NCBI GenBank assembly: GCA_045537295.1
Contig: JAZSPG010000050.1
Location: 1 to 56,701 of the forward strand
Direction: 5' to 3'
Origin: Scatosoma sp045537295
GTDB lineage: Bacteria > Bacillota > Clostridia > Christensenellales > Borkfalkiaceae
Length of the DNA: 56,701 bases
In this document: one piece after another, positions 33,726 through 42,610 of the stretch
Numbering within the stretch: the stretch's first letter is position 1
Layout: each line of letters begins with the position of its first letter
Program-made: the position numbers and the translations under genes
Notes under the pieces: model-generated
What the model saw: only the letters and a program-made list of their open reading frames with translations
What the model was told of the DNA's origin: nothing
The model's database searches: none

Positions 33726-33734
33726 TGTTATAAT
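33726..33734 (+). promoter_or_regulatory. Extended -10 promoter of the GH39-like gene
   Basis: TGTTATAAT is an extended -10 element 31 bases upstream of the ATG at 33766, which follows AAAGGAGG. No convincing -35 box is correctly spaced. A TTGACA at 33670-33675 is too far for this -10. Confidence 0.5.
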
Positions 33735-33765
33735 AAAAACACGAAAGCATAAAGGAGGAAAAATT

Positions 33766-35103
33766 ATGCAAACGGTGAAAGTGGATTTTGGTGAAATTGT
33801 AAGTAAAATCAAACCTATGAACGCGGTGAATAACGGTCCTGCGGGGTCAAGGGTGAGAAAAACGGGTAATTTTCAAACGTATACGAACGCGCGTTTTCCT
33901 TACGCACGGTTACACGATTCGTCTTTTTATACGGGCTACGGCGGGGAATGGTCGGTGGACGTACACCGCATTTTCCGTAATTTCGACGCGGACGTCAACG
34001 ACGAAAGCGCGTACGTGTTCGAACCGACGGATAACTATTTGCAAAATATTATTTCTGCGGGAACGAAACCTTTCTACCGCTTAGGCGCAACGATTGAACA
34101 CGGCTATAAATACGGTACTTTTCCACCCAAAGATTATTTGAAATGGGCGCAAATTTGCGAACACATTATCCGTCACTACAACGAGGGTTGGGCAAACGGG
34201 TTTTCTATGGATATCGAGCATTGGGAAATTTGGAATGAGGCGGACTGCACGGACGGCGACGGAACAAACCCTTGCTGGCAGGGTACGCGCGCGGAGTTCG
34301 TGGATTTTTATTGCGTCGTTTCCAAGTACTTAAAGGAAAAATTCCCCAAACTCAAAATCGGCGGTCCGTCGGTGGCGTGGATAGGTACGGGGCTTATGGA
34401 CGATTTATTGCCCGCAGTAAAGGAACGGGGCGCAGGACTGGACTTTTTCTCGTTCCACCGTTACGCAAAGCAGTTGGAGGAATTTAGCGGGGATATTTTG
34501 AAAGTGCGCGCCCGCTTAGACGAGTTTGGGTTTACGGATACGGAAATTATCTTAAACGAATGGAATTACATCAAGGGTTGGAGCGGTGACGAGTGGCGGT
34601 ATTCGCTGGCGATGGAAAAGGGCTTGAAAGGCTCGGCGTTTGCGCTCGGCGCAATGTGCGCAGGTCAGGCTTTGCCCTTGGATATGCTGATGTATTACGA
34701 CGCGCGCCCTTGTGGAATGAACGGTTTGTTCGACACCGATACTTTGCGCCCCTTAAAGACCTATTATGCGTATAAAGCGTTCGCGGATTTGAAAGATTTA
34801 GGGGATAGCGTGCGCGTGCAGACGGACGGCGAGAATATTTACGCCGTAGCAGGTACGAACGGCGAGGAAAGTGCAATACTCTTAACGGCGTATAAGGACG
34901 ACGACAGCGCACCGACAAAGGATATTTGCATAGAGGTTTCGGGCGCGAAAAAAGGCGATTGCATTAAAGCGGAATACTACGTGTTAAACGAAAACAGTGA
35001 TATGGAACTTGTCAAAGAGGAGTTTTTCACCGCGGATAAATGGCATATCCGTTTGCGGATTGCGAATTATACGTCGTATTATATCAAATTCGTCAAAGCG
35101 TAA
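33766..35103 (+). CDS. Glycoside hydrolase family 39-like protein (beta-xylosidase type), cytosolic
   Basis: The start at ATG 33766 gives 445 aa without a signal peptide. The (beta/alpha)8 barrel is recognisable by ARLHDSSF near the N-terminus, the acid/base Glu in HWEIWNEAD (about residues 150-158) and the nucleophile Glu in EIILNEWNY (about 261-269). A C-terminal beta domain follows. GH39 includes beta-xylosidases and alpha-L-iduronidases. A cytosolic enzyme would act on imported oligosaccharides, but no transporter or sugar-catabolic gene is adjacent. It is a single-gene unit bounded by its own promoter and a terminator. Confidence 0.8.
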   Translation: MQTVKVDFGEIVSKIKPMNAVNNGPAGSRVRKTGNFQTYTNARFPYARLHDSSFYTGYGGEWSVDVHRIFRNFDADVNDESAYVFEPTDNYLQNIISAGTKPFYRLGATIEHGYKYGTFPPKDYLKWAQICEHIIRHYNEGWANGFSMDIEHWEIWNEADCTDGDGTNPCWQGTRAEFVDFYCVVSKYLKEKFPKLKIGGPSVAWIGTGLMDDLLPAVKERGAGLDFFSFHRYAKQLEEFSGDILKVRARLDEFGFTDTEIILNEWNYIKGWSGDEWRYSLAMEKGLKGSAFALGAMCAGQALPLDMLMYYDARPCGMNGLFDTDTLRPLKTYYAYKAFADLKDLGDSVRVQTDGENIYAVAGTNGEESAILLTAYKDDDSAPTKDICIEVSGAKKGDCIKAEYYVLNENSDMELVKEEFFTADKWHIRLRIANYTSYYIKFVKA

Positions 35104-35126
35104 AGGAAGAAAAAGTAAATAAATTC

Positions 35127-35172
35127 CCCCACAAACTGTAAAAAAGCGGTTTGTGGGGTTGATTTTTTTTGC
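35127..35172 (+). terminator. Rho-independent terminator after the GH39-like gene
   Basis: CCCCACAAAC (35127-35136) pairs perfectly with GTTTGTGGGG (35149-35158), followed by a long T tract. Confidence 0.88.
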
Positions 35173-35187
35173 GTTTGCGTGTATAAT
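35159..35187 (+). promoter_or_regulatory. Promoter of the DUF4011 helicase gene
   Basis: TTGATT (35159-35164) and TATAAT (35182-35187) are 17 bases apart. The -35 box lies within the T tract of the preceding terminator. The start codon is 21 bases downstream behind GAGGTG. Confidence 0.65.
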
Positions 35188-35207
35188 AAAAGGGAACGAG
35201 GTGTGAT

Positions 35208-38200
35208 ATGGCGCAAAAAACAAAAAAGTGGGAAGAATATATAATTTTGGACGGAGAAACGGCGAAGGTGGTGTCCTACGCCGACTATTTCACGAGCCGT
35301 CCGCTGTTTTCTGCGTTACGCATAAAAAATACCGCGGAAGAACCGCTTTTAGATACTACGCTTACGCTGGAAAATGAAAACGGAGTGCTGATACCCTTTG
35401 AAAAACGCTTCGAGGAAATACCATTTGAAAGTGTGGTCGGCGTCGAGCTTGGCAATTTGCTTTCGCCCTATTATTTTTCGAATTTAGAGAGCGTAAAAAC
35501 GGAAAAAGTCCAAGCCGTACTGAAAAAAGACGGCAAGGTAGTCGCGCAAAAAGAATTTTCTTTTCAAGTACTGCCCTTTGACGACTGGCAAGGCACGGAG
35601 GGGGATAACGCGCTTTTGTCGGTATTCGTGCGACCTCGGCTTGCCGATTGCGCGAAAATGCGTACCGAAGTTCGTGAACAGTTAAAAAAATGGAACGCCG
35701 AGGGACAGCTTGGCGAGCAGGGAACGGGGTATATCGGCAACGATAAAAACGCCGTTCGCCGTATCGTAGCGGGGCTGTATGCAAGCTTGCGCAGGCTTGC
35801 AATCACGCGCGCGGAGGCGGATATTTCTAAGACGGTAAGCATAGGCGCGGGAGTGAAATTATTATCGCAAAAAACGGCGACCGCGCCCGAAATGGCGCTC
35901 TTTGCCTGTTCTTGCTTAGAAAGTTTTGGGTTACACCCCGTACTCGTCGTAGGCGAAAAACAAATCACCTGTGGCGTATGGCTGTACGACGGGTGTTTTT
36001 TAGATACCGTTTCGGACGATATGGAACGGCTTTCCGCGTATATTTCGGACGGTATAAACAATGTAAGCTGTTTTGATATCGAGGACGTGTTTTCCGATAA
36101 AAATTCGTCGTACACCACCTCGGAGGCAAGGTTTAAGGAAAAACTTGCAAGCGGGGAATATTACGATAGGTACGTGGATATACGCCGTTGCCGTATTTCG
36201 AGGTTATTGCCCTTGCCCTTGCGCGCGAGGAATTTGAAAGGTTATGAGGTCTTGTCGGAAGAGGACTTTTCGCCCGATAGCGCGCCCGCGCTTTTGACGG
36301 ATACGCAAAGCTTGAAATTAGACGACGAGCGCACCAAGGACAAGCAATGGGAAAGACGGCTTTTAGACCTGTCAATGAAAAACGCCTTGTTGAACTTCGA
36401 GTCCGCGAAATCGACTTTGCAAATCGTATCCTCGGATGCGGACGAAACGCTGGACGCACTCACTTCGCAAGGGGAATTACTGCTCGGTTTGGCAACGGAC
36501 GAGGTAACCGCTTTGTCGGGGAAATCGGCGAAAAAATTCGGTACTTCCGCTAAAACAAAGGCGTTAAAGGAACTCATTCGAGTAGAAAACCGTTCGGGAA
36601 TTTTGCGTACTTACGCAGACGAAAAAACGGTTGTGGAAACGGCAGGTCGGCTGATAAAGAGAAGTAAAGAGGCGGACGAGGAATCGGGTACGAAAATTTT
36701 GTACTTGGCGCTTGGTTTTTTGAAATGGTATGCAAGAGAGGATAGCGCGGAACATTTCGCGCCCCTCGTGTTACAGCCCGTAACGGTAAAAAAACGCAAG
36801 GGCACGACGGGGTTCGTGATTTCCGCGACGGACGAGGAAGTTTCCGTTAATTTAACCTTATTAGAATATCTCAAACAGGAATTTAATATCGATATCCGCG
36901 GTTTAGAGGGCATTACCCAGGGACTGAAAATATCTGAAATTTTGGCTATGGTGCGCTTGGAAGTCGTGAAAATGCGCGGTTGGGAAGTATACGACGACGT
37001 GTATCTTTCCGCGTTCTCGTTCGCGCGCTATCAAATGTGGTACGATTTGCGCCAAAATATCGGCGAATACGCGCAAAACGATATTATTTCGGCGTTTTTG
37101 AATAACGCTTTGACCTTCGGTTCGGCGGACGAGGGGAAGGTAAACGAGGATACGGCAAGCCCGCAAGCCACGCTTACGCCGTTACCTGCGGACGCGTCGC
37201 AATGGTCGGCAATTTCCGCGTCGCAACGGGGCAAGAGTTTCGTTTTGCACGGTCCTCCCGGTACGGGCAAATCGCAAACGATTACGAATATTATCGCAAA
37301 TGCGTTATACGAGGGGAAACGGGTGCTGTTCGTAGCGGAAAAGCAAGCCGCGCTTTCCGTTGTAAAAAAGCGTTTGGATTCATTGGGATTGGGCGAGTTT
37401 TGCTTGGAATTGCACGCGAACAAAACGAGCAAAGCGGAGGTTTTGCAAAAGCTTTCGGCTACCCTTTCGCTCGCGGGCGAGGGAACGAAAGTCAGCCTGT
37501 CGGAAAAGTCGGGCGTTATCGCGAAATTGAAGGAAGAACTCTTAGAACCCGTCACCGCCTTGCATAAAAAACGGCGTTTGGGCGTTTCGGTGTACGAGGC
37601 GTTGCTCATTTGCCTTAAAAACAAAAACGCACCCGATTTAATGAATATCGAAAGCGCGTTCTACGACGGTTTAACTAAGGAAAAAATAGAAGAATACGAA
37701 CGAATGATGGTATCCGTCGTCGCGACCGCCAAAGAATGCGGTGGGGTGTATAACTCGCCGTTTGCCAACGTGAATTTGACGGAATGGAGCTTACCCGTCC
37801 GCGACGGTGTGTATTGCGCGTCCGAGGTGGTGATAGCGGAAATCAAGCACTTGAAAAATTACCTCGCGCTGTTTTTGGAACTGTACAGACAAAAAATCAG
37901 TACGCTCACCCGTAAAAAATTAGACGCGTTATACGAGATTGTCAGTCGATTGCAAAGCGGAACACTGAGCAGGTATTACCGCGAAAAAGACGAGGAATTT
38001 TACGCCTTTTTCAACGCCAACCGCCGATTAGACACGCTCTTTGAAAAATATTTTGCCCGTTATAAAAAGCTGGTGGATATTTGGGACGAATATAAGGCGC
38101 TCGGCAAGTGGCTGGAAGAGGGGAAAACGCAATACCAAGCGGATAAATTAACGCGCGGTATCGTGAAAAAATTAACCAAAACGGCGCTCGCGCGCGCAAA

Positions 38201-40880
38201 CGAAGAGGAAATCGTCGGGGATTTACAAACGCTTTACGAAATTCACGAGGCAATGCAGGCGATAAAAGACAACACCGCGCTTTCGCAGTATTTCACGCTC
38301 GCATTCGGCAGGGTGGATTATTTTTCAGCGCGTAAAAATTTCCTTAAAGACTTGTACGCCTTGCACGAGCTTTGCGCGACGACCTTTATGGATTATAACG
38401 CCGATAGCTTTAACAGTATGTGTATTCGCGCGTCGTGCGGGTATTCCAAGCCCGTTTTAGAGGGCTTGCTTCGTTCGATTGACAGTTTCCGTGACGCGCA
38501 AAAAAGCTTTTTACAAATCACCGCGGGCGACGAAACGAAAATACCCGAAGAGGACGTTTTGGGTTATTACACCGCAAAAGCGGGCGCATTGATAGAGAAT
38601 ATCGACCTGCTCGCGCCTTGGTGCGCGTACAAAAAGACCGCCAAAGCGTTAGACGAGGCGGGGTTGACCTTTATCACCACCGCGCTTGAAAACGGCGGGG
38701 TGACGGGCGAAAATATTATCGACGGGTTTGAGAAAAATATCTATAAAAATTTCCTGCAAACGAATATCCCGCTCGACCCCGTGCTGTCGCGTTTTTCCGG
38801 TGCGGTACACGAGGAAAAGGCGGAAAGTCTGCGCTTGACGATGGAAGAATTTTCTCGGTTGACCAAAGACGCTATTCGGGCCACGCTGATTTCCCGTTTG
38901 CCGACGGCGGACACCGAGGGCGCGTTGGCGTTGGAACTTGCCTGCTTTAACCGCTTGGCAAAATCCAATCTGCGCGGTATGGGTTTGCGCCGTTTGTTCG
39001 AGGAAATACCCGAACTTATCAAAACGGTTGCGCCGTGTATGTTGATGAGTCCTATCACCGTTTCGCAGTATTTAGAGGCGCAAAACGGGTTGTTTGATTT
39101 GGTTATTTTCGACGAGGCGTCGCAAATACCGACGGCGGAGGCGATATGTTCGATTGCGCGCGGGAAGGCGTCGATTATCGTGGGCGACCCCAAACAGTTA
39201 CCGCCGACCAGCTTTTTCCAAAGCGTGTATATGGACGAGGACAATTTGGAAAACGAGGATATGGAAAGTTTGTTGGACGATTGCTTGGCTATCAATATGC
39301 CCCAGCGCCATCTCACTTGGCATTATCGGAGCAAGCACGAAAGCTTGATTGCCTTTTCGAATTTGACCTATTACGACGGACGGCTTTGCACTTTCCCCTC
39401 GCCCGACGCGCTGGAAAGCAAAGTCAAGTTCGTGTACGTGGAAGACGGTCTGTACGACAGGGGCTTTACCAAACGTAACAAAACGGAGGGCGACGCGCTG
39501 GTTGAAGAGGTAATTCGGCGTTTGTCCGACCCCGTGCTTTGCAAATCCAGCCTCGGCGTCGTTACTTTTAGCAACGTGCAAAAAGAATATATCGAACGCA
39601 AGTTGTCCGCGGAAATTATCCAGCGTAGATTAGAAACCGAGGCGTACGAACGCGAAGAACCGCTGTTCGTTAAGAACTTAGAAAACGTACAGGGCGACGA
39701 ACGCGACGTGATACTTTTCTCGGTATGTTACGGACCGGATAGACTGGGCAGGCTTTCGTTGAATTTCGGACCGCTCAATCAAGCGGGCGGTTGGCGCAGG
39801 CTCAACGTAGCGGTATCGCGCGCGAGAGAGGAAATGGTGGTGTTCTCGTCAATGACGGGGGCAATGATAGATTTGTCCAAGACCAACTCTAAGGGCGTGG
39901 CGGGCTTAAAGGCATTTTTGGATTTTGCGGAAAAAGGCAGAACGAATTTGGCGATTTCGTCGGGCAATCTCGTTGCGAAAAAGGCGGGGTTGGGTAAATA
40001 TATCGCTGAAGAACTTGCTTCCTACGGCTACGAATGCCGTTACGACTTGGGTGTTTCGGGGTTCAAAATCGACGTAGCGGTGGTAGACCCGAAAAACAGG
40101 CAAAACTTTATTCTTGCCATTCTTTGCGACACCCCCAACCGTTTTTCCGTGAAGGATAGAAACGTGTTGCAAATACAAACCTTAAAACGCAACAACTGGA
40201 ACGTAGTAAGGCTGTTCACCGTCAATTATTACAACAATCCCAAACGCGAAATTAAAAAGATAAAGGACCTGTTGGATAAACTGACGGGCGCGGATAAAAA
40301 GGGCGGAGCGGAATTAAACCGCGCGAAACGCCCGTACAAAAAAGCGACGCTTACCGCTCGTTATGAAAACGCGAATTTCGTTACCTTAGGCGAAAACGAC
40401 AAGGAAATTATCGCACGCTTAAAAGCGATTGTTACCGCGGAAGAACCTATTTCGCACGATTTCCTCGTTCGGCGGTGTTTGTCGAGCTTGGGGATAACCA
40501 AGTACGGAACGAAGGTCGAGGCGCGTATGCAGGCGCTTATCGGGCTTTGCGCATTTAAGTTTGAACGCATTTTTAATATCCCGTTCTATCGCAAAACGGA
40601 TAAATACGCGAATTTTGAAAAATACCGCACGGAAACGGGCGAACCGCTTAGGAAACAGGAAACGGATTATACGCCGTACGAAATTGTGGCTATCGTGCGT
40701 AGTGCGCTGGAAGATAAAGTCGCGCTGTATATGGAAGAAATCGTCACTATCGTAGCGTCCGTGTTGAAGATAGCCAAACCCAGCGAAAAGACGGTGGCGT
40801 ATATCAACGATTGCGTGGGGTTAGGCGAAGAACGCGGACTGTTCGTGCGTTCGGTATCGGATAGAATTACCTTGGCGTAA
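35208..40880 (+). CDS. Giant DUF4011 / SF1 helicase / Vsr-like nuclease / DUF3320 protein (Hhe-type defence architecture)
   Basis: This single 1890-aa protein contains, in order: an N-terminal beta-rich region; a transglutaminase-like segment (about 205-275) whose usual catalytic Cys and His appear lost (ATAPEMA, KQITCGVW); DUF4011 (WERRLLDLSMKNALLNF, about 381-397); and a UPF1-like SF1 helicase. Helicase motifs are Walker A GPPGTGKSQ (about 682), DEASQIP (about 1302), VGDPKQLPPTSFF, WHYRSKHESL, NVQGDERDVI and NVAVSRARE (about 1533). It ends with a Vsr/MTES_1575-like nuclease segment (about 1597-1680) and DUF3320 (about 1728-1785). The nuclease keeps the Asp in FKIDVAVVDP but has ILCDT where IECDG is usual. 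The layout matches the DUF4011-helicase-Vsr defence proteins. The defence role is inferred. Confidence 0.85.
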   Translation: MAQKTKKWEEYIILDGETAKVVSYADYFTSRPLFSALRIKNTAEEPLLDTTLTLENENGVLIPFEKRFEEIPFESVVGVELGNLLSPYYFSNLESVKTEKVQAVLKKDGKVVAQKEFSFQVLPFDDWQGTEGDNALLSVFVRPRLADCAKMRTEVREQLKKWNAEGQLGEQGTGYIGNDKNAVRRIVAGLYASLRRLAITRAEADISKTVSIGAGVKLLSQKTATAPEMALFACSCLESFGLHPVLVVGEKQITCGVWLYDGCFLDTVSDDMERLSAYISDGINNVSCFDIEDVFSDKNSSYTTSEARFKEKLASGEYYDRYVDIRRCRISRLLPLPLRARNLKGYEVLSEEDFSPDSAPALLTDTQSLKLDDERTKDKQWERRLLDLSMKNALLNFESAKSTLQIVSSDADETLDALTSQGELLLGLATDEVTALSGKSAKKFGTSAKTKALKELIRVENRSGILRTYADEKTVVETAGRLIKRSKEADEESGTKILYLALGFLKWYAREDSAEHFAPLVLQPVTVKKRKGTTGFVISATDEEVSVNLTLLEYLKQEFNIDIRGLEGITQGLKISEILAMVRLEVVKMRGWEVYDDVYLSAFSFARYQMWYDLRQNIGEYAQNDIISAFLNNALTFGSADEGKVNEDTASPQATLTPLPADASQWSAISASQRGKSFVLHGPPGTGKSQTITNIIANALYEGKRVLFVAEKQAALSVVKKRLDSLGLGEFCLELHANKTSKAEVLQKLSATLSLAGEGTKVSLSEKSGVIAKLKEELLEPVTALHKKRRLGVSVYEALLICLKNKNAPDLMNIESAFYDGLTKEKIEEYERMMVSVVATAKECGGVYNSPFANVNLTEWSLPVRDGVYCASEVVIAEIKHLKNYLALFLELYRQKISTLTRKKLDALYEIVSRLQSGTLSRYYREKDEEFYAFFNANRRLDTLFEKYFARYKKLVDIWDEYKALGKWLEEGKTQYQADKLTRGIVKKLTKTALARANEEEIVGDLQTLYEIHEAMQAIKDNTALSQYFTLAFGRVDYFSARKNFLKDLYALHELCATTFMDYNADSFNSMCIRASCGYSKPVLEGLLRSIDSFRDAQKSFLQITAGDETKIPEEDVLGYYTAKAGALIENIDLLAPWCAYKKTAKALDEAGLTFITTALENGGVTGENIIDGFEKNIYKNFLQTNIPLDPVLSRFSGAVHEEKAESLRLTMEEFSRLTKDAIRATLISRLPTADTEGALALELACFNRLAKSNLRGMGLRRLFEEIPELIKTVAPCMLMSPITVSQYLEAQNGLFDLVIFDEASQIPTAEAICSIARGKASIIVGDPKQLPPTSFFQSVYMDEDNLENEDMESLLDDCLAINMPQRHLTWHYRSKHESLIAFSNLTYYDGRLCTFPSPDALESKVKFVYVEDGLYDRGFTKRNKTEGDALVEEVIRRLSDPVLCKSSLGVVTFSNVQKEYIERKLSAEIIQRRLETEAYEREEPLFVKNLENVQGDERDVILFSVCYGPDRLGRLSLNFGPLNQAGGWRRLNVAVSRAREEMVVFSSMTGAMIDLSKTNSKGVAGLKAFLDFAEKGRTNLAISSGNLVAKKAGLGKYIAEELASYGYECRYDLGVSGFKIDVAVVDPKNRQNFILAILCDTPNRFSVKDRNVLQIQTLKRNNWNVVRLFTVNYYNNPKREIKKIKDLLDKLTGADKKGGAELNRAKRPYKKATLTARYENANFVTLGENDKEIIARLKAIVTAEEPISHDFLVRRCLSSLGITKYGTKVEARMQALIGLCAFKFERIFNIPFYRKTDKYANFEKYRTETGEPLRKQETDYTPYEIVAIVRSALEDKVALYMEEIVTIVASVLKIAKPSEKTVAYINDCVGLGEERGLFVRSVSDRITLA

Positions 40881-40884
40881 AAAA

Positions 40885-42108
40885 ATGCAAACACAAAAGA
40901 TGGAACAAGAGAATTTGGAACAGGCGGAAGATAAACTTTTCAACTTCCGTCCGTTCCTATTTTTCGCCGTCTTTTTCCTGTTGGGCATAATTTTCGCTTG
41001 CTTACGGCAAACGCAAAAAGTGACGAACAGCGTGCTTTGGCTGTTCGTGTTCTTTATCTTTCCGTTAATCTTTTCTCGAAGCTGGAAACGCTTTCGCACC
41101 GTTTGTTTGGGGATATGCGCGCTGATTTTTGCGTTTTCACTCGGCTGTAATTCGTTCTTAACGCAAACGCGGGAATTTACCGATTGCGGATACTACCAAG
41201 ACGCGTGCGTGGTCAGCGGTAGAGTGGTAGAACTAACAAGACGGGAGGACGGAATTTGCTTGACGCTGGATAAGATTACGGTGGACGGCGAAAACGAGAA
41301 AAGTAAACTCGTCGCATACCTGCCTGCCTCGTTTGAGGATAGCGTGCATATTTCCGACGAGGTTTTGTTAACGGGCAAAGTGGTTACGAATACCCGCATT
41401 TTCATTTCGGGGGAACTTCGCGCGTACGCGATAGAGAAAGACGCGCCGTACACGCTTTACGCCGACGACGGCGTCGTTACGGGCGAAAGTGCGAACCTGT
41501 TTTTGCGGATTCGGGAAAGGATACGGCAAACCGTATATAAAGGAATGGACGAAACGCCCGCTTCCTTTACGATGGCGTTGTTGACGGGGGATACTGACGG
41601 GATAGGTGAGGGGTTGCTTGAAAATATCCGTTACGGCGGGATAGCGCATATCTTTGCGGTATCGGGCTTGCATATCGGCGCACTGTACGCCTTTTGCATA
41701 TGGCTTATGCAAAAGGGAAAACTGTATAAAATTCACGCCGTATTCCGGTTTTTAATTATAGCAACCGTCTTGCTGTTTTACGGCGGAGTTTGCGGGTATT
41801 CCTCGTCCGTCGTCCGCGCAATCGTCACCTGTTTGGCGTTGTATGCAACCAAACTAATCGGGCTGGGCGACGATATTTCCGAACGGATAGGTCTTGCCTG
41901 TATCCTCGTACTGCTCATATCGCCCGTCAGCGCGTATACGGTAGGGTTTCAGCTTTCCTTTTCGGCGTGCTTAGGGATAGCGTGGCTCGCCCGTCCGATT
42001 CGCCGAGTGTGTTTCGTTTTGATAGGTGAAAATAAGCGGGTCAAAGACGATAAACCGCTTACCATTTGGCAGTCCTGTTATCGCGGAGTAATCACCTTTT
42101 CGCGGTAA
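40885..42108 (+). CDS. comEC: ComEC/Rec2-like DNA-uptake channel, N-terminal part (frameshifted)
   Basis: ComEC forms the membrane channel for transforming DNA. This 407-aa frame has N-terminal membrane segments (about 15-70), a DUF4131-like soluble region (about 95-200) and the start of the Competence domain with the hallmark AVSGLHIGALY (about residues 254-264). It runs into TAA at 42106. Homology continues in the -1 frame: restoring one T in the CCTTTTCG run near 42098 gives ITFFAVTLSAQLATAPIL without interruption. It starts four bases after the helicase stop and has no strong ribosome-binding site of its own. Confidence 0.8.
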   Translation: MQTQKMEQENLEQAEDKLFNFRPFLFFAVFFLLGIIFACLRQTQKVTNSVLWLFVFFIFPLIFSRSWKRFRTVCLGICALIFAFSLGCNSFLTQTREFTDCGYYQDACVVSGRVVELTRREDGICLTLDKITVDGENEKSKLVAYLPASFEDSVHISDEVLLTGKVVTNTRIFISGELRAYAIEKDAPYTLYADDGVVTGESANLFLRIRERIRQTVYKGMDETPASFTMALLTGDTDGIGEGLLENIRYGGIAHIFAVSGLHIGALYAFCIWLMQKGKLYKIHAVFRFLIIATVLLFYGGVCGYSSSVVRAIVTCLALYATKLIGLGDDISERIGLACILVLLISPVSAYTVGFQLSFSACLGIAWLARPIRRVCFVLIGENKRVKDDKPLTIWQSCYRGVITFSR

Positions 42109-42512
42109 CCTTATCCGCACAGCTCGCCACCGCACCCATTTTATACCGCGCGTTCGGGTATTTATCGGGTTGGGGTTTGTTGCTAAACTGTATTTTCGTA
42201 CCGCTAATCTCGCTAGTGTTTTCCTTTTTACTGCTCGCGGTGTTTTTGGCGTGTTTGTGCTCGGGGTTGGCGGTCGTGATATTGTATATACCCAACCTAC
42301 TGCTAACCACCGCGCTGTTGCTTTTTGAAACGGCGGATTTTTCGGCGTTCGTTTTGACGGGGTTTACCGTGACGGAAGTAAGCGTGGTAACTTATTATTT
42401 AGCGTTGCTGTTTGCGACGGACAAGTTTAATATCAAAGCTTGGCAAAGCCGAATTGTAAGCGGTTGTTATTTCGCGTTATGGCTCACCGCTTTGATAGTA
42501 GCAAATTTGTAA
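42066..42512 (+). pseudogene. comEC: ComEC/Rec2-like protein, C-terminal part in shifted frame
   Basis: The frame holds the remaining Competence-domain membrane segments, starting at about 42095 (LFAVTLSAQLATAPILYRAF, then a LLLNCIFVPLISLVFSFLL helix). It has no ribosome-binding site, so it is not an independent gene. Together with the upstream part the protein would be about 540 aa. It stops after the channel domain and lacks the C-terminal metallo-beta-lactamase-like domain of full-length ComEC. A transcription terminator follows directly. Confidence 0.75.
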
Positions 42513-42546
42513 AAAGGAAACTAAGCCCGTTTCCTTGCTTTTTTTT
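42513..42546 (+). terminator. Rho-independent terminator after comEC
   Basis: AAGGAAAC (42514-42521) pairs with GTTTCCTT (42529-42536), followed by a T tract. Confidence 0.8.
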
Positions 42547-42563
42547 GAAAAATATGCTATAAT
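42535..42563 (+). promoter_or_regulatory. Promoter of holA
   Basis: TTGCTT (42535-42540) and TATAAT (42558-42563) are 17 bases apart, with a TG extended -10 (TGCTATAAT). The -35 overlaps the terminator tail of comEC. Confidence 0.65.
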
Positions 42564-42610
42564 ATCAAGAAATAGGACGAAACGGAGAAAAAATAGGAGG
42601 CGCGTTGTAG

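Noticed and set aside
38741..39316. 191-aa minus-strand ORF inside the DUF4011 helicase
   Set aside because: It overlaps intact helicase motifs on the + strand and has no ribosome-binding site or family features.
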